64,000 nt of DNA from Formicarius rufipectus (taxonomy: Eukaryota; Chordata; Aves; Passeriformes; Formicariidae): assembly GCA_013399695.1 (NCBI GenBank), contig VXAU01003156.1, forward strand, positions 2,338,338 to 2,402,337, written 5' to 3'. Shown here in pieces: positions 24,355 through 32,994 of the stretch. The notes under the pieces are model-generated. The model was given only the letters and a program-made list of their open reading frames with translations. It was not told the origin of the DNA and made no database searches. The position numbers and the translations under genes are program-made. Positions within the stretch are counted from its first letter, which is position 1. The number at the start of each line of letters is the position of its first letter.

Positions 24355-26032
24355 GAGGAGACCCGCTCCTCTGCCCCCCGCAGCCGCCCGGCCCGGCGGG
24401 GGATGGAGCCCAGCAGGTCGGTGACGGCGGAGATGAAATTCCGCAAACCCTCGCAGCGAGCCGGCATCCCAGAGCCCTTCCTCGCCCGCCCGGTAGGTCG
24501 CTGGCTCGGCCTGCGGCCCCCGGGTCGTCCTTTCGCCCTGCGCAGCCCTCCGAGCCCTCCGTGACTCTAATCCGCGCAGGACGGGGTGGCCGGGCCGGCG
24601 GGGTCCCCGGGGCCCGACCCCGCGGAGGCGGACGCGGACTCCCTGGTGCCCACGCACGACGAGCGGGGGCAGCTCATCCCCGAGTGGAAGCGGCAGGTGA
24701 TGGTGCGGCGGCTGCGGGCCCGGCTGGCAGACGAGACGGCGGCGGGGGAGGTACGAGGAGCGCGGGGCGAGGAGGGGGCGCTGCCCGTCGGGGATCGCTA
24801 ACAGCGCATCTCCGCAGGACGCGGGCGTTTGGAGCTTCTCGCCGTCCCACCAAGCCGTGCTGGGCCCCTTCGGGGAGCTGCTGACCGAGGCGGACCTGCA
24901 TCAGCTGGAGGGGGCGGTGGAGAGCCTGCGGCTGCGGCGGCGCGGCGAGGCGTACCAGGGCGAGCTGCGGCGCCTGGTGCGGGAGCTGCGCGCCCTCCTG
25001 CCCGCCCCGCTGCTCAGCATCTCCGTCCGCAGCCCCCCGCCCGCCCCCGGGCAGCCCCTGCCCCTCTGGTGAGGGCGCCTGGCCGGCGCTGTCAGCAGCC
25101 TGGCCACGCTGCTGGCCCACGCCGAGGGTGCGTGGGGCCCCCGCGCCGCCGCTCCCGTGGACCCCGTTCCCCCTGCGACCCTCGGGCAGCGCCGGGAGCC
25201 GGCGGGCAGCCTGGCACAGCGAGAGATCCGGCAGTGCGGGGTCTGTGTCCGCAGCCTGCGCGGCGCCTTCGAGCCCGCCTGGGGGGCGGCGGGGGCGGCC
25301 GCGGGCGGCGAGGCGGAGGCCGCCAGCGACTCGGGCATCAGCTGTGAGGAGGCGTTTTCCGACGGCGGGGGCTCGGGGCCGGCGCCGAAGTGGGGCAGCC
25401 TGAGGAAGGAGCGCATCGTGATGCTCTTCCTCAGCCACTGGAGACGCTCCGCCTACGCGCCCCCGCGGTCCGGCGCCGGGGACCCTCGGGGGGTGGCGGG
25501 GAGCGGGGAGAAGGGGGCGGCCCGGCTGGAGCGGCAGCGGGAGGTCCTTCAGAAGCTCCTGGATGACTGGCGAGACGCCGCCTCCCGTCGCCCTCCGCCG
25601 CCCCCCGCCCGTGCCCTGCTGTCCCCGGAGCAGTTCGTGTCGGCGGCGGGGGGCGGCCCGGCCGACTACGAGAGCTTGTCGCTGGAGCTGTTCATGCTGG
25701 GCTATTTCCGCATCTTGGAGCAGGAGCTGCCCCCCGAGGAGCGCCGAGGCCGCCACCTGCTCTGCTTCGAGGTGTTCGAGCAGCTGGGCCGGCACGGCTG
25801 GCGGGCGGTCCGTGCCTTCCACCGCGCCGTCACCGACGAGATCGCGGCCGGCAGGCGCGGCTGGCGCGACGGCTTCGACGACATCAAGGCACGGTATTTC
25901 GGGTCCTCGCACAGCCCGACCCAGCGACCGGGCGAGTCCGGGGAGGAGGGGGAGGAGATGTGCCGCTACATCGATCGCAGCTTTGCCTTCTGGAAGGAGA
26001 AAGAGGCCGAGATCTTCAGACTGGAGGAGTGA
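24355..26032 (+). CDS. ESPNL: Espin-like protein (ESPNL), C-terminal half
   Basis: Espins bundle actin in hair-cell stereocilia and microvilli, and ESPNL is a relative. Exons: 24355-24492 (an acceptor CCCTAG precedes it; a first in-frame ATG is at 24403), 24580-24750, 24818-25068, and a last exon ending at TGA 26030-26032. The espin hallmark LVPTHDERGQLIPEWKRQV is in exon 2. Exon 3 carries VLGPFGELLTEADLHQLE; the last exon carries RKERIVMLFLSHWRRSAY, LFMLGYFRILEQELP and YIDRSFAFWKEKEAEIF. The junction after 25068 is uncertain. A donor CTG|GTGAGG with an in-phase acceptor at 25253-25254 gives a clean splice. However, the frame is also coding-like from 25073 behind an in-frame TGA (25070). N-terminal ankyrin repeats known in the family are not found upstream. 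The name rests on motifs plus the ESPNL-KLHL30-ERFE-ILKAP order. Confidence 0.75.
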
Positions 26033-26079
26033 TGCGTGGGGAGGGGGGACTGCGGGGGGCTGTGGATGCCATGGGCTAC

Positions 26080-26085
26080 AATAAA
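26080..26085 (+). terminator. ESPNL: Polyadenylation signal AATAAA (ESPNL)
   Basis: AATAAA 48 bases after the ESPNL stop codon, giving a very short 3'UTR of roughly 70 nt. This also leaves no room for a SECIS element. Confidence 0.7.
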
Positions 26086-26927
26086 CACGTCGGTTCTCTT
26101 CCAGCTGAGCGAGGTTTCCCGGGGCGATGGAGAAAGCTGCTGAGCGAGGGCGCCAGCCCTGGCACTTCGGTCCCTCCCCCTGCCCCGGGTCGGGTGTCTT
26201 GGCCCCCTCCGGCTGCTGCCGCGTGGTCGCAGCCGCCGCCGAGTGAGATAACGACCTATATTTATATGGGCACCGGCAGTCCCAGCCGGGGGAGACAGGA
26301 GGGGCATCGCGGGGACCCCCGCCTGCAGGCAGGACGGAGCGGGCGGTGCAGTGCGAGCCTGGCTCCCCAAGGCACGGTGCCCAGCCGGCCCTCGCACGAA
26401 TTGGGGGCTTCACTAAAAGGCTGCAACGCCGGGGTGCGACGGGGGGTGGGCGGCGGCGGCGGCTCTGCCCGTGCGGTGCCTTTAAGAGCAGGGAGCAGTG
26501 TTCCAGGTGCCGCCTAAAAATAGCCAGTGCCCCCCGTCCCGGCTAATCCCGTGTCGGGCGGCGTGTCCCTGCCCAGCACCGGCACCGTGGCCGCTGCCCT
26601 CCCGCCGGCCGCTCGGGGCTGAGGAGCGCCGGCGACAGCGGCAGCGACTGCGCTGGAGGGGGACTCAACCCAGCCTCAAATCACCCCCGAAAGGCCGGTC
26701 GCATCCTCGGCAGGGCTGCTGCGGTGTGGGGAGGTGAAAACGCGGCGTGGGAGCGGAGGCGCTGCGGGTAACATTTCTGCCACCGCTGCTGAGCGTAACT
26801 CGGGCTCTGGGGAGGCGAGGGGGGTGTCGGGGCGGGAGGAGAGGGAGACGGTATTGCCTTTTTCTGGCAGGGAAGCCCTCGCCTGGCTCTGCTCGGTTGC
26901 TACCTGCCTGCCAGGCCCTACGGCACC
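26086..26927 (+). promoter_or_regulatory. KLHL30: KLHL30 upstream region with MEF2 site and E-box
   Basis: GC-rich sequence between the ESPNL poly(A) signal and the KLHL30 ATG. It holds a perfect MEF2 consensus CTAAAAATAG at 26514-26523 and a CAGGTG E-box five bases earlier (26504-26509). An AT block CCTATATTTATATGG at 26255-26269 resembles TATA or CArG elements but fits neither exactly. KLHL30 is reported as a striated-muscle kelch gene, and MEF2 and E-box pairs are typical of muscle promoters. Function here is inferred. Confidence 0.5.
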
Positions 26928-29900
26928 ATGGTGAGGAACGTGGATGACTTTGACTTCTGCCTGCCTTCACATGCCCAGGGTGTGCTGGAGGGGCTGCAGC
27001 AGCTGCGGACCAACCCTAAACTGGCTGATGTGACACTGGTGGCTGGCAGGCAGGAGTTCCCTTGCCACCGTGGTGTCCTGGCCCTCTGCAGCCACTACTT
27101 CTATGCCATGTTCTCCGGTGATTTTGCCGAGAGCATCGCGGCGCGGGTGGAGCTGAAGGAGGTAGATCCCGGTGCTCTGGAGATACTGCTCGACTTTGCC
27201 TACACAGGGAAGGTCACCATCAACCAGGGCAACGTGGAGGGGCTGATGCGGACCTCCAGCCAGCTCCACTTCCCTGCTATCCAGAAGGTCTGCAGCCGCT
27301 ACCTCCGGCAGCAGATGGATGCCACTAACTGCCTAGGTATCTGTGAGTTCGGTGAGAGCCATGGCTGCCCTGAGGTTTCCTCCAAGGCTTGGTCTTTCTT
27401 GCAGGAGAACTTTGAAGCCGTCTCTCTGCAGGAGGAGTTCCTCCAGCTCTCGAAGGAGAGGTTGGCCATCTACCTCTCCAATGACCAGCTGCAGGTGCAG
27501 GAGGAACGTAGCCTGGTTGAGGCTGTGCTGCGCTGGGTACGCCACGACCCAGGGCCTCGAGCCCAGTTCCTACCCGAGCTGCTGGAGCTGACCCACTTAG
27601 TCTCACTGCCTGACCAGTACCTGCAGAACCTACTTGCCACTGAGCCCCTTGTCCACGACTCAGATGCCACCAAGGCCCTCATTGCCCGATCCCGTACCAT
27701 GGTGGGTACCCCATGCACCCAAATCCCACTCCTTGAGCCAGGAGAGAGCAGCTTGATGGTCCTGCCCTGGCCTCTACATCAGGTGCAGAGTGACACTGGT
27801 GCCCTGAAGAACACGCCAACCCCACCGCAGAAGCTGGAGGAGGTGCTGGTGGTGGTCGGTGGTCACGTGCTGGAGGATAGTGAAGATGAGGGGAGGGAGC
27901 TGGAGATGCCAGCTGCCCCCAGGAACTTTGCATTCTACAACCCCAAAAGTAGTAAGTGCCCACCTCCCCCTCCATTCTCCCTCCATGTTAATTAACTCTC
28001 TGTCTACCCCAAAGCCACCTCTGGCCAAATTAGTGTCAGTTTGTAGGAACACTCTTTGGGCTGCAGGATGGGGTTCAGACAGGGCCATTGCTGGCTGGGG
28101 GGGTCATTGCTTGACACTCCTGGGTTTCAGAGCGGTGGATGGCTCTGCCCGACTTCCCTGATTACAACAAATGGGGCTTCTCCCTGGTGGCTCTGAACAA
28201 TGACGTGTACATCACAGGTAGGTGCCAGGCCTGCTGGTGCAGGGTGGGGGTCTCCAAGGAGCAGGGATGGATGACGGAGGGCAAACATGTGAGCACAAGG
28301 CACTAACGTGGGGCCAGGGGCTCCTCTCTGAGCAAAGTCCTCTACTTACTCCCAGCTTTGGCAAACCTGGACACTGGCACAAGGTGCCCAGGGACAGCTG
28401 CACTCAGAGGAAGTGGCCCATCTGACCCATCTCTCCCTAGGTGGCTCCCGGGGGTCCCAGAATGACACGTGGTCAACAACCCGGGCATGGTGCTTCTCCC
28501 CCAGGGATGGCATCTGGAAGCCCATCGCTTCCATGCTGAGAGCCCGGACAAACCACACCAGTGCTGTCCTCAATGGTGAGATCTACGTCATTGGGGGTAA
28601 GGCTGTGAAGACCCCACGGTTGCTGCCGGGGTGGGAGGGAGCCCGTGGGTGCCCCAGAGCTGCAGGGTGGCTGCAGCATCCCGTCACCCTGCAGGGACGA
28701 CGGTGGACGTGGTGGAGGCAGAGCGCTATGACCCCTACAACAAGAGCTGGTGTGCCATCAGCCCAGCCCTCAAGTATGTGAGCAATTTTGCAGCTGCCAG
28801 CTGCTTGGGCAAGCTCTACCTGGTGGGCTCTTGTGCTGTCAAGTACAATGCACTCACCCTGCAGTGCTACAACCCTATCCAAGGTGAGAGTGGACCCTGC
28901 TACTGTGCCCCACTGGGGGAGAGGCTGGTGAGGGGGGACCACCCCAGGCAGTTCTTCCTGGTGCAGGGTGGGGGTCTCCAAGGAGCAGGGATGCATGACA
29001 GAGGACAAATATGTGAGCACAAGGCAGTAGCACGGGGCCAGGGGCTCCTCTCTGAGCAAAGTCCTCTACTTACTCCCAGCTTTGGCAAACCCTGTGCTTC
29101 CTGTCCTGTGTGTTGCAGGCAGGTGCTAGCTAAGGGTGTGGCACAGGGAACGTGGCTCCAGCAGGAGCATGACTGCCAGCAGCACAGTCCTGAGCTGCAG
29201 ACACCTGACACGGCCTGGACCTGAGCTGCAGGGGAGTGGGATCTCTGGGGCATAGGGGTGGGGGACGCTGCCTGCCTTAGGAAGAAACTAACCCCCTGTG
29301 ACAATGCCACCTCCTCGGGTAGCCTGTCCCCCATCCCACAGTACCACTACAAACTGTGTCCCCATCCCCTCTGGTATTTATGTAAGTTCCTGGGATGGGG
29401 CCTGCAGGAGCCAGTGTGCCTGGTTACTCTGCCTTTCAAATTCTCCCTGAAACAGCCATGGGCTGGGCAATGCTCTTTTCAGTCACTGGCAGTTGCATTG
29501 AGAGCCCAGGGTGGGATGCACTGCTGATGCCTGCTCCTTGCAGATTTGTGGAGTGTGATCACGTCCCCCTTCATCCCCAAGTACCTCTCGGCCCCACGCT
29601 GTGCCACCCTACGCGGGCTCATCTACCTCATTGGGGACAACACCAAGAAGGTCCACGTGTACAACCCAGAGGCCAACATCTGGCAGAAGGTTGTGGGATG
29701 TGGGGCCAGCCAGAATGACCCTCCCAGGGAGGTGGGAAAGATGTTCCCACCTGCTCCCTCCTGCCCAGTCACCCCTTGGCTCTATTAACTCCTGTGGAGC
29801 TGAGGATGCCCCAGTCCTTCTTCCCCTGCTCCCTAATCACACCTGCTCTAGAACCAGGGGCCTCCAAACCTCACAGAGAGGATGGGGCAGGGAGTCACAT

Positions 29901-30234
29901 CTGGTGGACTGATTCCCTCTGCAGTGGGAGTGGGAAGTCACCAGGGAGTCCCTGGCATATCTCACCCTGCCCCTCAACACAGGTGCAGCTCCTGCATATG
30001 CTCCACGAGAATGGTGGGATGGTGGCACTGGGTGACAGTCTCTTTGTCACTGGTGGCCACTGGAAGGGCATGGATGGGGACTACCGGGTAGAAATGGAGG
30101 TGTATGACTGCACCAAGGACCTCTGGACACGGGAGGGCTCCCTGCCCTGCCTCTGGCTCTTCCACAGCTCCTCCTCCATCTTCATGGACACTTCTAAGTG
30201 GACAGAGGCTTTCCAGGGTGACCATAGGTGGTAG
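26928..30234 (+). CDS. KLHL30: KLHL30, kelch-like protein 30
   Basis: BTB-BACK-kelch protein, a class that usually acts as a substrate adaptor for cullin-3 ubiquitin ligases; the substrate is unknown. Exons: 26928-27951, 28131-28217, 28441-28596, 28695-28883, 29544-29689 and 29983-30234. All are GT-AG with phases 1,1,1,1,0 and give 617 residues. The ATG at 26928 lies in a good context (GCACCATGG). The BTB domain is at about residues 25-130 (LADVTLVAGRQEFPCHRGVL, YFYAMFSGDF). BACK is at about 135-235 (ICEFGESHGC, VEAVLRWVRHDP). Kelch blades follow from about 310 (VLVVVGG, NDVYITGG, GEIYVIGG, KLYLVGS, LIYLIGD, SLFVTGG). Two blades have lost the second Gly of the GG pair, as often seen in kelch families. 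The gene looks intact and lies just 0.9 kb downstream of ESPNL. Confidence 0.95.
28232..29091 (+). repeat. Duplicated 135-bp segment in KLHL30 introns 2 and 4
   Basis: 28232-28367 (intron 2) and 28958-29091 (intron 4) share a long near-identical block, from CTGGTGCAGGGTGGGGGTCT to TTTGGCAAACC, with about ten differences by eye. The copies are in direct orientation, 726 bp apart, and not part of the coding sequence. They flank exons 3 and 4. Confidence 0.85.
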
Positions 30235-31186
30235 GAGAGCCTGTCGCCTTATGCAGCCACACTCCCCTCTTGTGTCTCCCAGATGCCTGTTCAACCCTGT
30301 GAGGGGAGATGGAAACCCCTCTGCCAGGCTGGCTGGGGCATCAGGAGCATGTTTCCCCACCACCATCACAGGCAAAAGGCTTTTCCTTATAAAAATGCCT
30401 TGGCTAATGCTCTCTTCTTTTGGTTTGTGGTTTTGACTTTTTGTTTTTAGAACTGCCTTTCCTTGCACCCTCCAAAACCCTGAAGCTTTTAGGGTATTTC
30501 ATGGCCTGACAACGTGTGGTCCATCCCATCAACGTCATATATTGATGCTTGGGGGCCATGGCCTCTTTCCCCATTCCACTGATGTCCAGAATGGGAAAAC
30601 CCAAGTGGGACCAGGGGAATCTCTTTCCCAACACCCAAAGCTCTCTGGCCCCTCACCGGCTTAGATTTAAGTGTCAGACCTGCCCCAGCACCCTGTGGCG
30701 CAGAACGGCAGGAGATAAACCAGGTTTTGGATGCTTCGTGTCCTCAGGCGGCCCAGCAGCCCGTGGTGAGGTGCCTAATCCTGGTTCCTCTCCTGTGAGA
30801 CGCAGCATGCACTCCCGGGGAAGTGCTCCGCGGTCACGGTGGGGCAGCCAGCACCTTGTTGGCGCCCTGCTCCCGGTGCGGCGCCTGCTGCCCCAGCCCC
30901 GCGTCTGCCGGTACAGCTGCCGGAGGGATGGGCGAGTACAGAGCATCGCGTCCCTGACGGCCGGGAATACAACCAGCATCGCCGCACGGTTTAGCTGTCC
31001 TGCCTTAGGTTGTTTGCTGTTTTAGAAACGCTAAAGAGGCGTGGGACGGGGTGCGCACCTCCCGCTTGAGGAGCCCCGCAGGGTTTTAAACGCGGGGAGT
31101 TCCCCGCACCCCGAGGGCAAAGCCCAGCAGCGGGGCGGGCCCGGGACGGGCTCGGGAGCCGCCCTCCCGGTAGCGGTGACGGCGGG
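30235..31186 (+). other. KLHL30 3'UTR and ERFE 5' region
   Basis: No canonical AATAAA is seen after the KLHL30 stop. The variant TATAAA at 30388-30393 is the best poly(A) candidate. The right part becomes CpG-rich toward ERFE. A TTTTAAA TATA-like element at 31084-31090 and a consensus kappaB site GGGAGTTCCC at 31095-31104 lie about 100 and 83-92 bp before the ERFE ATG. No gene was found in the interval. Confidence 0.5.
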
Positions 31187-32774
31187 ATGTGGCTGCGGGA
31201 GCTGTGCCTGGTGCTCCTCTGTTCCGCCAGCACCGGCTCCGAACCCCCGCGGGCTGCCCCGGAGCGATCTCCGGGCCCGGGGGCAGCTGCGGGACGCGGG
31301 ATGCCGGGGGCGGCCGGCGTGGACCCCCGACAGGCGTGGATGCTGCTTGCAGGGAGCCCCCGACGGGAGAGCGGCCGGCGGAGCCGCGGCGGGCCGGGGG
31401 ATGCTCCGGCCACCACCCCGGCAGCCCCCCGTGTGCCGGGAGAGCTGCTGAGGGAGCTGCGGCTCCTGCTCAGAGGTACCGGCGTGGGGACAGGAGGAAA
31501 GGGGGAGGGCGAGCGGGGAGAGGGGGCGGGCAGCAGGCTGAGACCAGTAGGGTTGGGCGGCAGCGCCAGGGAAAGTGGGGGTGCTTTTCTAACGCCGAAC
31601 CCCGGTGGGGTTTGGGATCAGGAATGACAAAGGAGCAGGTGAAGATGCAGAGGGCAGCTTGGGAAGGGTGTGAGGAAGATGAAGGAGGCAGTCCCAAGGG
31701 CCGAGCCCAGCATCGCGTGGAAGCCGCCTTCCGCTGCCGAACGCGAGAAGACATTTATGTGGAGCAGAGAACGCGGCAGGAACTGCAGCTGTTCTATATC
31801 GTTAGTGTCCAGCCTGCCCCTCTTCCCTCCCTGCCGGGGTACCTGCCCGGCCACAGCAGTTCCTTCTCTAACTCCAGCCATTCCCTGTCCCAGCCCGACA
31901 GGGAGGGGATGTTCCACCGTGGTCCGGGGCTGAATCTGACCAGCGGGCAGTACACAGCCCCCATCGCAGGGTACTACACCTTCACCGCCACGCTGCACAT
32001 CGGTGAGCCCCCGGGCAGCCCCACGGCCCTGCCGGGCTGGGCTGGGCTGGCTCTCACCCCTGGGTCTGTCCCAGTGCACAGGGAGCCGCAGAGGAAGAGG
32101 CCGGTGTGCCAGGGGCCACGCCTTCGGGTGCTGATCTGTGTGCAGTCCCGCTGTCAGCACAACGGGTATGGCAAGGCAAAGCCGGGGACGCTGGGCTGGG
32201 GAGAGGGGAAGGAATCCAGCATCCCTGGGAAAGGAGGGGTATACTCTCCCCAGCACCAGCCTCCCTCTTCTGCAGCCATTTGGAGACTGAATCCCGGCTG
32301 GAGAGCAGTGGTGACCTTTCCACCATCTCTGTCACTGGAGTCCTTTACCTGCAGGTTAGTGGTGCCAGCTCCACTGGGGACAGTACTGGGCAGGAAGGTG
32401 CCTTCCATGGCCCCAGCTCAGGGTCGGGCATCAGGTCTGCTTCTCCAAGCCCCATGGACAGTCAGGGCAGAGCTCTGCTGGTGCACTACAGCACAGACTG
32501 TGGTTGGGCTGCCCTAAAGGCTTTGTGATGTGCTTTTCACAGAAGGAAGGGTGTGAGCAGCTCCTCCAGCTGTCAACTGCTGTGCACAGGGCAGAGCTTT
32601 CTCCTTGGCTGTGTCAGGCCATGCCTGGTGCTCAAGGGAGGTGTCCCAGCCCTGCTAAGCCCTCTCTCCCTCCAGGCTGGGCAGTATGCCTCTGTTTTTG
32701 TGGACAATGCTGCAGGCTCTCCCCTCACCGTTCGAAGCGGCTCCGATTTCAGCGCCGTTCTGCTGGGAGTGTGA
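31187..32774 (+). CDS. ERFE: ERFE, erythroferrone (C1q/TNF-related secreted hormone)
   Basis: Erythroferrone is secreted by erythroid precursors and, in mammals, lowers hepcidin by binding BMPs. Exons: 31187-31475, 31622-31800, 31894-32002, 32075-32165, 32276-32354 and 32676-32774, totalling 281 residues, all GT-AG with matching phases. The N terminus is a signal peptide (LRELCLVLLCSASTGS). DPRQAWMLL near residue 45 matches the conserved ERFE N-terminal motif, and GRRSRG is a possible proprotein-convertase site. From about residue 140 the C1q/TNF-like domain follows: RGPGLNLTSGQYTAPIAGYY, VLICVQSRCQ, TISVTGVLYLQ, TVRSGSDFSAVLLGV. The Gly-Pro-Pro collagen stretch of mammalian ERFE is not visible. 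Introns 2 (93 nt) and 3 (72 nt) are multiples of three and open in frame. The ATG at 31187 was chosen because it gives the signal peptide and the right phase. Confidence 0.92.
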
Positions 32775-32970
32775 AGAGACACCAGGCAGGGCACTGAACC
32801 CGTGCCAGGAGCAGCCAAACTCTTCCCTCTGCCAGCCACCATCACATCTGCCCTGCTCAGCACTGAGCCCCTGCAAGAGCATTTGCTCTTGCAGGAACTG
32901 CAGTCTGGACTGATACTGCTCATACTGCAGAACCAGATGAACAAAAGATCATGGAGGAGGTGATGATGAT

Positions 32971-32976
32971 AATAAA
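32971..32976 (+). terminator. ERFE: Polyadenylation signal AATAAA (ERFE)
   Basis: Canonical AATAAA 197 bases after the ERFE stop codon, the first one downstream. Confidence 0.7.
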
Positions 32977-32994
32977 ACAGCCTGACAAGGACCT

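Noticed and set aside
25070..25072. TGA as a selenocysteine codon in ESPNL
   Set aside because: The 3'UTR to the AATAAA is about 50 nt, too short for a SECIS hairpin, and espins are not known selenoproteins.
24674..26413. 579-codon ORF on the - strand opposite ESPNL
   Set aside because: A shadow ORF of very GC-rich coding DNA. The + strand carries recognisable espin-like motifs and splice sites; the - strand has none.
31189..32517. 442-codon ORF through ERFE
   Set aside because: It starts in a different frame from the signal peptide and reads through three introns. The spliced model restores the C1q domain and matching phases.
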